Of a stretch of 64,000 nt of DNA, positions 22,973-37,959 are shown one piece after another. Origin of the DNA: Limonium bicolor (lineage: Eukaryota; Streptophyta; Magnoliopsida; Caryophyllales; Plumbaginaceae); the NCBI GenBank assembly GCA_023374045.1, contig CM041783.1, forward strand, positions 94,957,298-95,021,297, given 5' to 3'. Each line of letters starts with the position of its first letter. Position 1 is the first letter of the stretch. The translations under genes and the position numbers were made by a program. The notes below the pieces were generated by a model that made no database searches, was not told where the DNA came from, and saw nothing but the letters and a program-made list of their open reading frames with translations.

Positions 22973-25900
22973 TGTAACACCCCGGTTTTCACACACTAAA
23001 ATTTTCTTATTACTTGAACAACTTACTACAATATTTTACAGCGGAAGACTAAATAACACCTAAGTCAAACCGGAGCGCTACCGCCACACCCACACCAACT
23101 AGTGTGGATGCTAAGGCTAATCCACCTACAACCTAACTCCCGGAACATGCTCCAAGGAGTTTACCACTTACAAATAAATAAAATTTCTAGCTATGTCGGC
23201 GCGTTCCCTTGTCCCAAGCTCAAGAGCAATATCACACAAAGAATCAACTTCACCTGCAACAAACCTGTGGCCAGCAAACAATCACACAAAAGGGCCACAG
23301 GCACAAACCAGAAAACGTCAGCAAAGCTGAGTAACAAATATCACACCCTGTAAAATTCACTCTCTTTGAAAAAAACCTTTTTAGCAGCATAAAGGCACAC
23401 ATCAACACAAACAACCATGTTATCAACCACAAACACAAGTTTACAACACACTCACCTTCCTTGAGACATTTTACCTTAACACAAACCACCTGTTCATAAT
23501 GATATCACAATACCAGCAAACTCACCAGAGACATAAATCCAATAATATTTTGGAAACCACATAACAATTCCCACCAGTTTGTATCTCAATTATTAACATT
23601 CCACCAATCCTCGGGCACACCGGTCTTTCGACAAAGAGCTACTAGGCTCTCGGCCCCTTGGACAAATAATTCCACCACCTCACCCCATGTCCTTAAGTGT
23701 GCACACCCCCTATGAATCATCAGTCCATAGAGTAGATCATGATGGCTTAGCTCCAATACATTGGTAGGAGCGAAAATTCAGTGAATGGCCAACCATGGCT
23801 CGACAAATTGAAGGAGCTAACCATAGCTCAATAGTTTCGAAATATATATTTCCAAATTCACACTTCCACCACCATAAGTAATATCAACCTTTCCAACATA
23901 TAAATATCATCCACAATCATATAAAATTGCTCAAAATAACCACCAACCAAAGGATAGCAATAAACAAGATTAATCACATATTAAAGTACAAACAACCCAC
24001 CTTTAGAATTAAAACCTTGTATAAGGTTAGACTTTGTCTAACTTTGTTCCACCTGAATATCCACTCCATCAAAATCAAGCTTTCTCTTAGCAATCACAGA
24101 TCAACAAGAATTCCACACCAAGAGTAGTCACCAAAAATCATTCCAGAGCCTTTCAAGGCTAAGCCAAGCAACAAAACACCCAAAACCATACTTAAACACA
24201 ATTTTCCTTCTTTCCAAGTTTTAGCACACATATAACCTTACAAGACTTCCTTATACCTTTTACACTTCACCACCTCTTACAACTTCAACCACAAGTCATA
24301 TTAGGACCATAATGACCAGAGAAACCATTAAATCCAATAACCAAACACACAATTACACTTATTCAAGCTTAAAGCACACCTTTATCCCAAATCACTTCCT
24401 AGTAATTCGAATGACATCCCAAAGGAGTTTCGACCTGAATTTTTGACCATAGATATAAATTCGAAATATAAGAATACCCTCAAAATTTCAGCTCAAACCC
24501 ATGTCGGAAACTCATCTAAACAACTCCTAAAGCTTAAAGCTCATTATTTTCCCTTGCCATGTCTATCCGACTTAAATATCTTCATTCGACTTCATTTTTT
24601 GACCATAACCATATGTTCACTATTAAAGACTACCCTCAAAATTTTAAGGCAAGATGAATTCGGGAACCTATCTTAACTAAGTCTCTAGGCTTCAAACACC
24701 ATTAAGCCCTCCCACCTTGACCTAGCATTTTTATGTCTAACCACGAGTTCCCACCACCTATAATCAATATTATGAAGTTAATATAGGTAGAATAACACAC
24801 CAAACTCACAAATCCATCGAAATCACTCAAGGAGTCTTAAAACACATTTTTTCCTCCCTAAAAGTTCCCTAACCTTATCCTACTTCCCAAGGTATTTTCG
24901 CCTGAATATTTGATATTATTCTAGTAATAACTATCTAGAACACTGTCAAAATTTCAGCTCAAGAGAAGCTAGGGTTCGGAAGTTCCATTAAAAGATTAAA
25001 GCTCAAAATCAGGGTTTAAGAAGAAATGGTGCATAAGTGTTACCTGGAATCTCCTTGCCATTTTAGCCACGACCTTACAAGTCCCTTAGCTAAATGAATC
25101 AATTTCTTCCACCAACCAATTCGTCCAAGGTCACCAGCTCCTTCTCCCTCCTTGAAATCTTGTTTTTCCTTGATTTCTAGCTTGAATCTCCTTCTCCAAT
25201 GGTGGGTGTTGAGTTCTATGAGCTTCTATGGTGTTCTAATGGCGTGAGAGTGAGTGAGGAAGGCAGGTAAATCGGTTCCCATCTCATTCTTAAGGATGGC
25301 GTGAGTGAATTCCAATTTTACTTCATTAATTAAGTGTAATGATTACTAAGATAACCTTATCTCTTCCTAAGCCATTAGATTAGTGACAATTGTCTAGATT
25401 AAATCTCAGCCCTCCATGTGTGACCGGCCTTAATGATGAAGGAGACAAGTGGCATGGGTAATAAAGAGTATAAGACAAAATAGAATGATGTCTTCACTTA
25501 CAGCCGTCGGATCGTAGATATTTTGCTTGATGAATCTCCACCATCCATGTGTGCCACCCACCCCTCATTAATGAAGGTGACACATGTCTTCTCTTGATTG
25601 AACCATGTGTAACTAATCATCTCTGACACCTCGACGCTTACATCATCGTTATGTCATGCCGACATCATCACTGCATCATCACTGCATCATCACTGCATCA
25701 CCACTGCATCACCACTGCATCATCATGGTCAAAGTTGACCATTGACCAAGGTTTGACCAATGTCCAATGTTTGACCGAAGTCAGACCAAAGTTGACCTGG
25801 TGGACCACAGTTGACCGGGGCTTCTAGAACTCCATGCAACTCACCGAAATTTCAGTGTTTCTCGGAACTTCTGAACTAGGGTTTCTCCAAGGTTTCTTGG

Positions 25901-25993
25901 TTGATTCCCAACCACTATGGCTTCCTCGTGTTCTCTAATAATTCCTAAGGAACTATGGTTTCCATTAGGGTTACAAAAATTCGGGGTATTACA
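22973..25993 (-). mobile_element. LTR copy 6 (3021 bp)
   Basis: Complete LTR. The first 1.7 kb matches the common form closely. Short deletions then cluster at 24660-25040, with further ones at 25525-25630 and about 25795, where one TTGACC word of the cluster is damaged. Confidence 0.95.
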
Positions 25994-26953
25994 TTCTCCC
26001 CCCGTTAAACAAAGCTTCGTCCCCGATGCTTAACTTACCACCATCATCACCAATACCCCCCAAACACACATACAATCTTTGACGACAAGGTAATACCACC
26101 AGCATTAAAAGCCATAAATAAAGTCACATAAATCATAGCACACAAGCACATAAGCACACAAGTCAATTTCCAAATACTGATACATCATATTAATCATGTC
26201 AATAATTATATTCAACACCTCATACATGGTGTCAAACTATTTATTTTCCAAAAGTATCCAACCACAAAATCCAAACTTTATGTTCTCCTTATGTAATCCA
26301 CTTCATTATAAAACATGAACCAACACACAATTCCTCATGATATAAAGCATATTAACACACATAACCATGTCAATTATTTTGTCACTCATCACCTATTACA
26401 CACATACAATAACAATCCATCTACTTCAGACAATTCATCACATAGCAAAAAGATAATAATTTGATCATATAAACATGTCAAACACTTTAAGTGTCCTATT
26501 GCATCAATCTCAGATATAATATCAAACTATCCTCAATATTTCACCACTAATCAAACACTACGTCTTACACCAACCACGCTTCCACTGCGCTACTCTGATC
26601 TAATTTTCGTGATCACTTACAGGAAGCTTCAGGAATCTCCAACCCTGCCATGGTCAGTGCCAGTGTTGAACTATCCTTCCACCTCAATTGTTTTCAGTTT
26701 CCCTGATCTGACCAGGATCAAGGTCAACCTTCCACGTCAGATTCAAGCAATTTGCACAATTAAACAAGTTCCAGTTTAATCCTAGTATAGCCCCAATTAT
26801 CCGACGACCACAACTAATTCCAAACAATCAAACAAATCGGTAACAAGCAACAAACACAATTCCCATCCCCACGGCTTGTCAAGTTTTTAAGCCTAGATTT
26901 AATCTTAACTCAACCAAAGCTCCCTAGAGACCAAACCTGCTCTGATACCACTC
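25994..26953 (-). mobile_element. Internal region 7 (960 bp)
   Basis: Non-coding internal segment. Polypurine tract at 25994-26003 and primer-binding site at 26939-26950 are intact. Many small indels at 26050-26710. Confidence 0.93.
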
Positions 26954-29900
26954 TGTAAACCCCGGTTTTCACACACTAAAATTTTCTTATTACTTGAACA
27001 ACTTACTACAATATTTACAGCGGAAGACTAAATAACACCTAAGTCAAACCGGAGCGCTACCGCCACACCCACACCAACTAGTGTGGATGCTAAGGCTAAT
27101 CCACCTACAACCTAACTCCCGGAAATGCTCCAAGGAGTTTACCACTTACAAATAAATAAAATTTCTAGCTATGTCGGCGCGTTCCCTTGTCCCAAGCTCA
27201 AGAGCAATATCACACAAAGAATCAACTTCACCTGCAACAAACCTGTGGCCAGCAAACAATCACACAAAAGGCCACAGGCACAAACCAGAAAAACGTCAGC
27301 AAAGCTGAGTGAGTAACAATATCACACCCTGTAAAATTCACTCTCTTTGAAAAAAACCTTTTTAGCAGCATAAAGGCACACATCAACACAAACAACCATG
27401 TTATCAACCACAAACACAAGTTTACAACACACTCACCTTCCTTGAGACATTTTACCTTAACACAAACCACCTGTCATAATGATATCACAATACCAGCAAA
27501 CTCACCAGAGACAAAATCCAATAATATTTTGGACAACCACATAACAATTCCCACCATTTTGTATTCTGCAATAGTTAACATTCCAAACCAAGTCCTCGGC
27601 ACACCGTCTTTTCGACAAAGAGCTACTAGGCTCTCGGCCCCTTGGTACAAATACTTCCCCCACCTCACCCCATGTCTTAAGTGTGCACAAAACCCCCTAT
27701 GACTCATCAGTCCATAGAGTAATCATGTGGCTTCGCTCCAATACATTGGTAGGAGCGAAAATTCAGTGAATGTCCACCCTGGCTCGACAAAGTGAAGAGC
27801 TAACCATAGCTCAATGTTTCGAAATATATATTTCCAAATTCACACTTCCACCACCATAAGTAATATCAACCTTTCCAACATATAAATATCATCCACAATC
27901 ATATAAAATTGCTCAAATAACCACCACCCAAAGGTAGCAATAACATATTAATCACATATTAATACAAACAACCCACCTTTAGAATTAAACCTTGTATAAG
28001 GTTAGACTTTGTCTAACTTGTTCCACCTGAATATCCACTCCATCAAAATCAAGCTTTCTCTTAGCAATCACAGATCAACAAGAATTCCACACCAAGAGTA
28101 GTCACCAAAAATCATTCCAGAGCCTTTCAAGCTAAGCCAAGCAACAACACCCAAACCATACTTAAACACAATTTTCCTCCTTCTTTCCAGTTTTAGCACA
28201 CATATAACCTTACAAGACTTCCTTATACCTTTTACACTTCACCACCTCTTACAACTTCAACCACAAGTCATATTAGGACCATAATGACCAGAGAACCATT
28301 AAATCCAATAACCAACACACAATTACACTTATTCAAGCTTAAAGCACACTTTATCCCAAATCACTTCCTAGTAATTCGAATGACATCCCAAAGGAGTTTC
28401 GACCTGAATTTTTGACCATAGATATAAATTCGAAATATAAGAATACCCTCAAAATTTCAGCTCAACCCCATGTCGGAAACTCATCTAAACTAACAACTCC
28501 TAAAGCTTAAAGCTCATTATTTTCCCTTGCCATGTCTATCCGACTTAAATATCTTCATTCGACTTCATTTTTTGACCATAACCATATGTTCACTATTAAA
28601 CTACCCTCAAAATTTTAAGGCAAGATGAATTCGGGAACCTATTTAACTAAGTCTCAAGGCTTAAAACACCATTTAAGCCCTCCCACCTTGACCTAGCATT
28701 TTTATGTCTAACCACGAGTTCCCACCACCTATAATCAATTATTATGAGTTAATATAGGGTAGAATAACACACCAACTCAACAAATCCCATCGAAATCACT
28801 CAAGGAGTCTTAAAACACATTTTTCCTCCCTAAAAGTTCCCTAGAACTTATCCTACTTCCCAAAGGTATTTTCGCCTGAATATTTGATATTATTCTAGTA
28901 ATAACTATCTAAGAACACTGTCAAAATTTCAGCTCAAGAGAAGCTAGGGTTCGGAAGTTACCATTAACAAGAGTTAAAGCTCAAAATCAGGGTTTAAAGA
29001 AAGAAATGGTGAGCATAAGTGTTACCTGGAATCTCCTTGCCATTTTAGCCACGACCTTACAAGTCCCTTAGCTAAATGAATCAATTTCTTCCACCAACCA
29101 ATTCGTCCAAGGTCACCAGCTCCTTCTCCCTCCTTGAAATCTTTTTTTTCCTTGATTTCTAGCTTGAATCTCCTTCTCCAATGGTGGGTGTTGAGTTCTA
29201 TGAGCTTCTATGGTGTTCTAATGGCGTGAGAGTGAGTGAGGAAGGCAGGTAATCGGTTCCCATCTCATTCTTAAGGATGGCGTGAGTGAATTCCAATTTT
29301 ACTTCATTAATTAAGTGTAATGATTACTAAGATAACCTTATCTCTTCCTAAGCCATTAGATTAGTGACAATTGTCTAGATTAAATCTCAGCCCTCCATGT
29401 GTGACCGGCCTTAATGATGAAGGAGACAAGTGGCATGGGTAATAAAGAGTATAAGACAAAATAGAATGATGTCTTCACTTACAGCCGTCGGATCGTATAT
29501 TTTGCTTGGATGAATCTCCACCATCCATGTGTGACCACCCCTCATTAATGAAGGTGACACATGTCTTCTCTTGATTGAACCATGTGTAACTAATCATCTC
29601 TTGACACCTCGACGCTTACATCATCGTTATGTCATGCCGACATCATCACTGCATCATCACTGCATCATCATCACTGCATCACCACTGCATCACCACTGCA
29701 TCATCATGGTCAAAGTTGACCATTGACCAAGGTTTGACCAATGTCCAATGTTTGACCGAAGTCAGACCAAAGTTGACCTAGGTTTGACCACAGTTGACCG
29801 GGCTTCTAGAACTCCATGCAACTCACCGAAATTTCAGTGTTTCTCGGAACTTTCTGAACTAGGGTTTCTCCAAGGTTTCTTGGTTGATTCCCAACCACTA

Positions 29901-29976
29901 TGGCTTCCTCGTGTTCTCTAATAATTCCTAAGGAACTATGGTTTCCATTAGGGTTACAAAAATTCGGGGTATTACA
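26954..29976 (-). mobile_element. LTR copy 7 (3023 bp)
   Basis: Complete LTR. Its element-sense 3' end lacks one base (TGTAAACCCCGG on the plus strand). Indel-rich at 27290-27780 and 27915-28200, near consensus afterwards. The minisatellite near 29660 has one extra 3-bp ATC step. Confidence 0.94.
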
Positions 29977-30943
29977 TTCTCCCCCCGTTAAACAAAGCTT
30001 CGTCCCCGATGCTTAACTTACCACCATCATCACCAAATACCCAAACACAAATACAAATCTTTGACGACAAGGTAATACCACCAAGCATTAAATAGCCATA
30101 AATAAATGTCACATAATCATAGCACACAAGCACATAAGCACACAAGTCAATTTCCAAATACTGAGTAACATCATATTAATCATGTCAATAATTATATCAA
30201 CACCTCATACATGGTGTCAAACTATTTATTTTCAAAAGTATCCAACCACAAAATCCCAAACTTTATGTTCTCCTTATGTAATCCACTTCATTAAAACATG
30301 AACCAACACACAATTCCTCATGATATAAAGCATATTAACACACATAACCATGTCAATTATTTTGTCACTCATCACCTATTACACACATACAATAACAATC
30401 CATCTACTTCAGACAATTCATCACATAGCAAAAAGATAATAATTTTGATCATATAAACATGTCAAACACTTTAAGTGTCCTATTGCATCAATCTCAGATA
30501 TTAATATCAAACTATCCTCAATTATTTCACCACTAATCAACACCTACGTCTTACACCAACCACGCTTCCACTGCGCTACTCTGATCTAATTTTTCGTGAT
30601 CACTTACAGGAAGCTTCAGGAATCCTCCAACCCTGCCATGGTCAGTGCCAGTGTTGAACTATCCTTCCACCTCAATTTGTTTTCAGTTTCCCTTGATCTG
30701 ACCAGGATCAAGGTCAACCTTCCACGTCAGATTCAAGCAATTTGCACAATTAAACAAGTTCCAGTTTAATCCTAGTATAGCCCCAATTATCCGACGACCA
30801 CAACTAATTCCAAACAATCAAACAAATCGGTAACAAGCAACAAACACAATTCCCATCCCCACGGCTTGTCAAGTTTTTAAGCCTAGATTTAATCTTAACT
30901 CAACCAAAGCTCCCTAGAGACCAAACCTGCTCTGATACCACTC
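29977..30943 (-). mobile_element. Internal region 8 (967 bp)
   Basis: Near-consensus internal segment. Polypurine tract at 29977-29986, primer-binding site at 30929-30940 and tRNA-Met-like segment at 30560-30585. Confidence 0.95.
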
Positions 30944-33900
30944 TGTAACACCCCGGTTTTCACACACTAAAATTTTCTTATTACTTGAACAACTTACTAC
31001 AATATTTTACAGCGGAAGACTAAATAACACCTAAGTCAAACCGGAGCGCTACCGCCACACCCACACCAACTAGTGTGGATGCTAAGGCTAATCCACCTAC
31101 AACCTAACTCCCGGAACATGCTCCAAGGAGTTTATTTCCACTTACAATAATAAAATTTCTAGCTATGTCGGCGCGTTCCTTTCCCAAGCTCAAGAGCAAT
31201 ATCACACAAAAATCAACTACCTGCAACAAACTGTGCCACAGCAACATCACACACTGGCCACAGGCACAAACCATAAAACGTCAGCAAGCTGAGTAACAAA
31301 TATCACACCCTGTAAAATTCACTCTCTTTGAAAAAAACCTTTTTAGCAGCATAAAGGCACACAACACCACAACCCTGTTATCAACCACAAACACAAGTTT
31401 ACAACACACTCACCTTCCTTGAGACATTTTACCTTAACACAAACCACCTTTCATAATGATATCACAATACCAAAAACTCACCAGAGACATAAATCCAATA
31501 ATATTTTGGAAACCACATAACAATTCCCACCAGTTTGTATCTCAATTATTAACATTCCACCATCTCCACGGGCACACCGTCTTTCGACAAAGAGCTACTA
31601 GGCTCTCGGCCCCTTGGACAAATAATTCCACCCCTCACCCCACCCCATGTCCTTAAGTGTGCACACCCCCTATGAATCATCAGTCCATAGAGTAGATCAT
31701 GATGGCTTAGCTCCAATACATTGGTAGGAGCGAAAATTCAGTGAATGGCCAACCATGGCTCGACAAATTGAAGGAGCTAACCATAGCTCAATAGTTTCGA
31801 AATATATATTTCCAAATTCACACTTCCACCACCATAAGTAATATCAACCTTTCCAACATATAAATATCATCCACAATCATATAAAATTGCTCAAAATAAC
31901 CACCAACCAAAGGATAGCAATAAACAAGATTAATCACATATTAAAGTACAAACAACCCACCTTTAGAATTAAAACCTTGTATAAGGTTAGACTTTGTCTA
32001 ACTTTGTTCCACCTGAATATCCACTCCATCAAAATCAAGCTTTCTCTTAGCAATCACAGATCAACAAGAATTCCACACCAAGAGTAGTCACCAAAAATCA
32101 TTCCAGAGCCTTTCAAGGCTAAGCCAAGCAACAAAACACCCAAAACCATACTTAAACACAATTTTCCTTCTTTCCAAGTTTTAGCACACATATAACCTTA
32201 CAAGACTTCCTTATACCTTTTACACTTCACCACCTCTTACAACTTCAACCACAAGTCATATTAGGACCATAATGACCAGAGAAACCATTAAATCCAATAA
32301 CCAACACACAATTACACTTATTCAAGCTTAAAGCACACCTTTATCCCAAATCACTTCCTAGTAATTCGAATGACATCCCAAAGGAGTTTCGACCTGAATT
32401 TTTGACCATAGATATAAATTCGAAATATAAGAATAAAACCCTCAAAATTTCAGCTCAAACCCATGTCGGAGGAAAATCAATCTAAACAACTCCTAAAGCT
32501 TAAAGCTCATTATATTTCCCTTGCCATGTCTATCCGACTTAAATATCTTCATTCGACTTCATTTTTTGACCATAACCATATGTTCACTATTAAAGACTAC
32601 CCTCAAAATTTTAAGGCAAGATGAATTCGGGAACCTATTAACTAAGTCTCAAGGCTTAAAACACCATTTAAGCCCTCCCACCTTGACCTAGCATTTTTAT
32701 GTCTAACACGAGTTCCACCACCTATAATCAATTATTATGAGTTAATATAGGTAGAATAACACACCAAACTCAACAAAATCCCATCGAAATCACTCAAGGA
32801 GTCTTAAAACACATTTTTCCTCCCTAAAGTTCCCTAGAACTTATCCTACTTCCCAAAGGTATTTTCGCCTGAATATTTGATATTATTCTAGTAATAACTA
32901 TCTAAGAACACTGTCAAAATTTCAGCTCAAGAGAAGCTAGGGTTCGGAAGTTACCATTAACAAGAGTTAAAGCTCAAAATCAGGGTTTAAAGAAAGAAAT
33001 GGTGAGCATAAGTGTTACCTGGAATCTCCTTGCCATTTTAGCCACGACCTTACAAGTCCCTTAGCTAAATGAATCAATTTCTTCCACCAACCAATTCGTC
33101 CAAGGTCACCAGCTCCTTCTCCCTCCTTGAAATCTTGTTTTTCCTTGATTTCTAGCTTGAATCTCCTTCTCCAATGGTGGGTGTTGAGTTCTATGAGCTT
33201 CTATGGTGTTCTAATGGCGTGAGAGTGAGTGAGGAAGGCAGGTAATCGGTTCCCATCTCATTCTTAAGGATGGCGTGAGTGAAATTCCAATTTTACTTCA
33301 TTAATTAAGTGTAATGATTACTAAGATAACCTTATCTCTTCCTAAGCCATTAGATTAGTGACAATTGTCTAGATTAAATCTCAGCCCTCCATGTGTGACC
33401 GGCCTTAATGATGAAGGAGACAAGTGGCATGGGTAATAAAGAGTATAAGACAAAATAGAATGATGTCTTCACTTACAGCCGTCGGATCGTAGATATTTTG
33501 CTTGGATGAATCTCCACCATCCATGTGTGACCACCCCTCATTAATGAAGGTGACACATGTCTTCTCTTGATTGAACCATGTGTAACTAATCATCTTGACA
33601 CCTCGACGCTTACATCATCGTTATGTCATGCCGACATCATCACTGCATCATCACTGCATCATCACTGCATCACCACTGCATCACCACTGCATCATCATGG
33701 TCAAAGTTGACCATTGACCAAGGTTGACCAATGTCCAATGTTTGACCGAAGTCAGACCAAAGTTGACCTAGGTTTGACCACAGTTGACCGGGGCTTCTAG
33801 AACTCCATGCAACTCACCGAAATTTCAGTGTTTCTCGGAACTTTCTGAACTAGGGTTCTCCAAGGTTTCTTGGTTGATTCCCAACCACTATGGCTTCCTC

Positions 33901-33964
33901 GTGTTCTCTAATAATTCCTAAGGAACTATGGTTTCCATTAGGGTTACAAAATTCGGGTATTACA
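30944..33964 (-). mobile_element. LTR copy 8 (3021 bp)
   Basis: Complete LTR with a dense patch of indels at 31130-31650 that destroys the 9-bp GC-rich inverted repeat near 31225. Small insertions at 32435-32515. The 5' boundary is slightly short (CGGGTATTACA on the plus strand). Confidence 0.94.
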
Positions 33965-34929
33965 TTCTCCCCCCGTTAACAAAGCTTCGTCCCCGATGCT
34001 TAACTTACCACCATCATCACCAAATACCCAAACACAAATACAAATCTTTGACGACAAGGTAATACCACCAAGCATTAAATAGCCATAAATAAATGTCACA
34101 TAATCATAGCACACAAGCACATAAGCACACAAGTCAATTTCCAAATACTGAGTAACATCATATTAATCATGTCAATAATTATATCAACACCTCATACATG
34201 GTGTCAAACTATTTATTTTCAAAAGTATCCAACCACAAAATCCCAAACTTTATGTTCTCCTTATGTAATCCACTTCATTAAAACATGAACCAACACACAA
34301 TTCCTCATGATATAAAGCATATTAACACACATAACCATGTCAATTATTTTGTCACTCATCACCTATTACACACATACAATAACAATCCATCTACTTCAGA
34401 CAATTCATCACATAGCAAAAAAAAAGATAATTTTGATCATATAAACATGTCAAACACTTTAAGTGTCCTATTGCATCAATCTCAGATATTAATATCAAAC
34501 TATCCTCAATTATTTCACCACTAATCAACACCTACGTCTTACACCAACCACGCTTCCACTGCGCTACTCTGATCTAATTTTTCGTGATCACTTACAGGAA
34601 GCTTCAGGAATCCTCCAACCCTGCCATGGTCAGTGCCAGTGTTGAACTATCCTTCCACCTCAATTTGTTTCAGTTTCCCTTGATCTGACCAGGATCAAGG
34701 TCAACCTTCCACGTCAGATTCAAGCAATTTGCACAATTAAACAAGTTCCAGTTTAATCCTAGTATAGCCCCAATTATCCGACGACCACAACTAATTCCAA
34801 ACAATCAAACAAATCGGTAACAAGCAACAAACACAATTCCCATCCCCACGGCTTGTCAAGTTTTAAGCCTAGATTTAATCTTAACTCAACCAAAGCTCCC
34901 TAGAGACCAAACCTGCTCTGATACCACTC
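33965..34929 (-). mobile_element. Internal region 9 (965 bp)
   Basis: Non-coding internal segment. Polypurine tract at 33965-33974 and primer-binding site at 34915-34926. A local change near 34420 replaces AAAAAGATAATAA with an A-run followed by GATAA. Confidence 0.95.
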
Positions 34930-37900
34930 TGTAACACCCCGGTTTTCACACACTAAAATTTTCTTATTACTTGAACAACTTACTACAATATTTACAGCGG
35001 AAGACTAAATAACACCTAAGTCAAACCGGAGCGCTACCGCCACACCCACACCAACTAGTGTGGATGCTAAGGCTAATCCACCTACAACCTAACTCCCGGA
35101 ACATGCTCCAAGGAGTTTACCACTTACAAATAAATAAAATTTCTAGCTATGTCGGCGCGTTCCCTTGTCCCAAGCTCAAGAGCAATATCACACAAAGAAT
35201 CAACTTCACCTGCAACAAACCTGTGGCCAGCAAACAATCACACAAAAGGGCCACAGGCACAAACCAGAAAACGTCAGCAAAGCTGAGTAACAAATATCAC
35301 ACCCTGTAAAATTCACTCTCTTTGAAAAAAACCTTTTTAGCAGCATAAAGGCACACATCAACACAAACAACCATGTTATCAACCACAAACACAAGTTTAC
35401 AACACACTCACCTTCCTTGAGACATTTTACCTTAACACAAACCACCTGTTCATAATGATATCACAATACCAGCAAACTCACCAGAGACATAAATCCAATA
35501 ATATTTTGGAAACCACATAACAATTCCCACCAGTTTGTATCTCAATTATTAACATTCCACCAATCCTCGGGCACACCGGTCTTTCGACAAAGAGCTACTA
35601 GGCTCTCGGCCCCTTGGACAAATAATTCCACCACCTCACCCCATGTCCTTAAGTGTGCACACCCCCTATGAATCATCAGTCCATAGAGTAGATCATGATG
35701 GCTTAGCTCCAATACATTGGTAGGAGCGAAAATTCAGTGAATGGCCAACCATGGCTCGACAAATTGAAGGAGCTAACCATAGCTCAATAGTTTCGAAATA
35801 TATATTTCCAAATTCACACTTCCACCACCATAAGTAATATCAACCTTTCCAACATATAAATATCATCCACAATCATATAAAATTGCTCAAAATAACCACC
35901 AACCAAAGGATAGCAATAAACAAGATTAATCACATATTAAAGTACAAACAACCCACCTTTAGAATTAAAACCTTGTATAAGGTTAGACTTTGTCTAACTT
36001 TGTTCCACCTGAATATCCACTCCATCAAAATCAAGCTTTCTCTTAGCAATCACAGATCAACAAGAATTCCACACCAAGAGTAGTCACCAAAAATCATTCC
36101 AGAGCCTTTCAAGGCTAAGCCAAGCAACAAAACACCCAAACCATACTTAAACACAATTTTCCTTCTTTCCAAGTTTTAGCACACATATAACCTTACAAGA
36201 CTTCCTTATACCTTTTACACTTCACCACCTCTTACAACTTCAACCACAAGTCATATTAGGACCATAATGACCAGAGAAACCATTAAATCCAATAACCAAC
36301 ACACAATTACACTTATTCAAGCTTAAAGCACACCTTTATCCCAAATCACTTCCTAGTAATTCGAATGACATCCCAAAGGAGTTTCGACCTGAATTTTTGA
36401 CCATAGATATAAATTCGAAATATAAGAATACCCTCAAAATTTCAGCTCAAACCCATGTCGGAAACTCATCTAAACAACTCCTAAAGCTTAAAGCTCATTA
36501 TTTTCCCTTGCCATGTCTATCCGACTTAAATATCTTCATTCGACTTCATTTTTTGACCATAACCATATGTTCACTATTAAAGACTACCCTCAAAATTTTA
36601 AGGCAAGATGAATTCGGGAACCTATTTAACTAAGTCTCAAGGCTTAAAACACCATTTAAGCCCTCCCACCTTGACCTAGCATTTTATGTCTAACCACGAG
36701 TTCCCACCACCTATAATCAATTATTATGAGTTAATATAGGTAGAATAACACACCAAACTCAACAAAATCCCATCGAAATCACTCAAGGAGTCTTAAAACA
36801 CATTTTTCCTCCCTAAAAGTTCCCTAGAACTTATCCTACTTCCCAAAGGTATTTTCGCCTGAATATTTGATATTATTCTAGTAATAACTATCTAAGAACA
36901 CTGTCAAAATTTCAGCTCAAGAGAAGCTAGGGTTCGGAAGTTACCATTAACAAGAGTTAAAGCTCAAAATCAGGGTTTAAAGAAAGAAATGGTGAGCATA
37001 AGTGTTACCTGGAATCTCCTTGCCATTTTAGCCACGACCTTACAAGTCCCTTAGCTAAATGAATCAATTTCTTCCACCAACCAATTCGTCCAAGGTCACC
37101 AGCTCCTTCTCCCTCCTTGAAATCTTGTTTTTCCTTGATTTCTAGCTTGAATCTCCTTCTCCAATGGTGGGTGTTGAGTTCTATGAGCTTCTATGGTGTT
37201 CTAATGGCGTGAGAGTGAGTGAGGAAGGCAGGTAAATCGGTTCCCATCTCATTCTTAAGGATGGCGTGAGTGAATTCAATTTTACTTCATTAATTAAGTG
37301 TAATGATTACTAAGATAACCTTATCTCTTCCTAAGCCATTAGATTAGTGACAATTGTCTAGATTAAATCTCAGCCCTCCATGTGTGACCGGCCTTAATGA
37401 TGAAGGAGACAAGTGGCATGGGTAATAAAGAGTATAAGACAAAATAGAATGATGTCTTCACTTACAGCCGTCGGATCGTAGATATTTTGCTTGGATGAAT
37501 CTCCACCATCCATGTGTGACCACCCCTCATTAATGAAGGTGACACATGTCTTCTCTTGATTGAACCATGTGTAACTAATCATCTCTTGACACCTCGACGC
37601 TTACATCATCGTTATGTCATGCCGACATCATCACTGCATCATCACTGCATCATCACTGCATCACCACTGCATCACCACTGCATCATCATGGTCAAAGTTG
37701 ACCATTGACCAAGGTTTGACCAATGTCCAATGTTTGACCGAAGTCAGACCAAAGTTGACCTAGGTTTGACCACAGTTGACCGGGGCTTCTAGAACTCCAT
37801 GCAACTCACCGAAATTTCAGTGTTTCTCGGAACTTTCTGAACTAGGGTTTCTCCAAGGTTTCTTGGTTGATTCCCAACCACTATGGCTTCCTCGTGTTCT

Positions 37901-37959
37901 CTAATAATTCCTAAGGAACTATGGTTTCCATTAGGGTTACAAAAATTCGGGGTATTACA
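34930..37959 (-). mobile_element. LTR copy 9 (3030 bp), near consensus
   Basis: Complete LTR with only a handful of single-base homopolymer differences from copies 5 and 12. Ends intact. Confidence 0.96.

Noticed and set aside
23250..23489. Hydrophobic, cysteine-rich 79-codon minus-strand frame that could pass for a small membrane protein
   Set aside because: It lies in the LTR 3' region, its ends vary with indels between copies, and its hydrophobicity follows from the A/C-rich complementary strand. There is no family resemblance.
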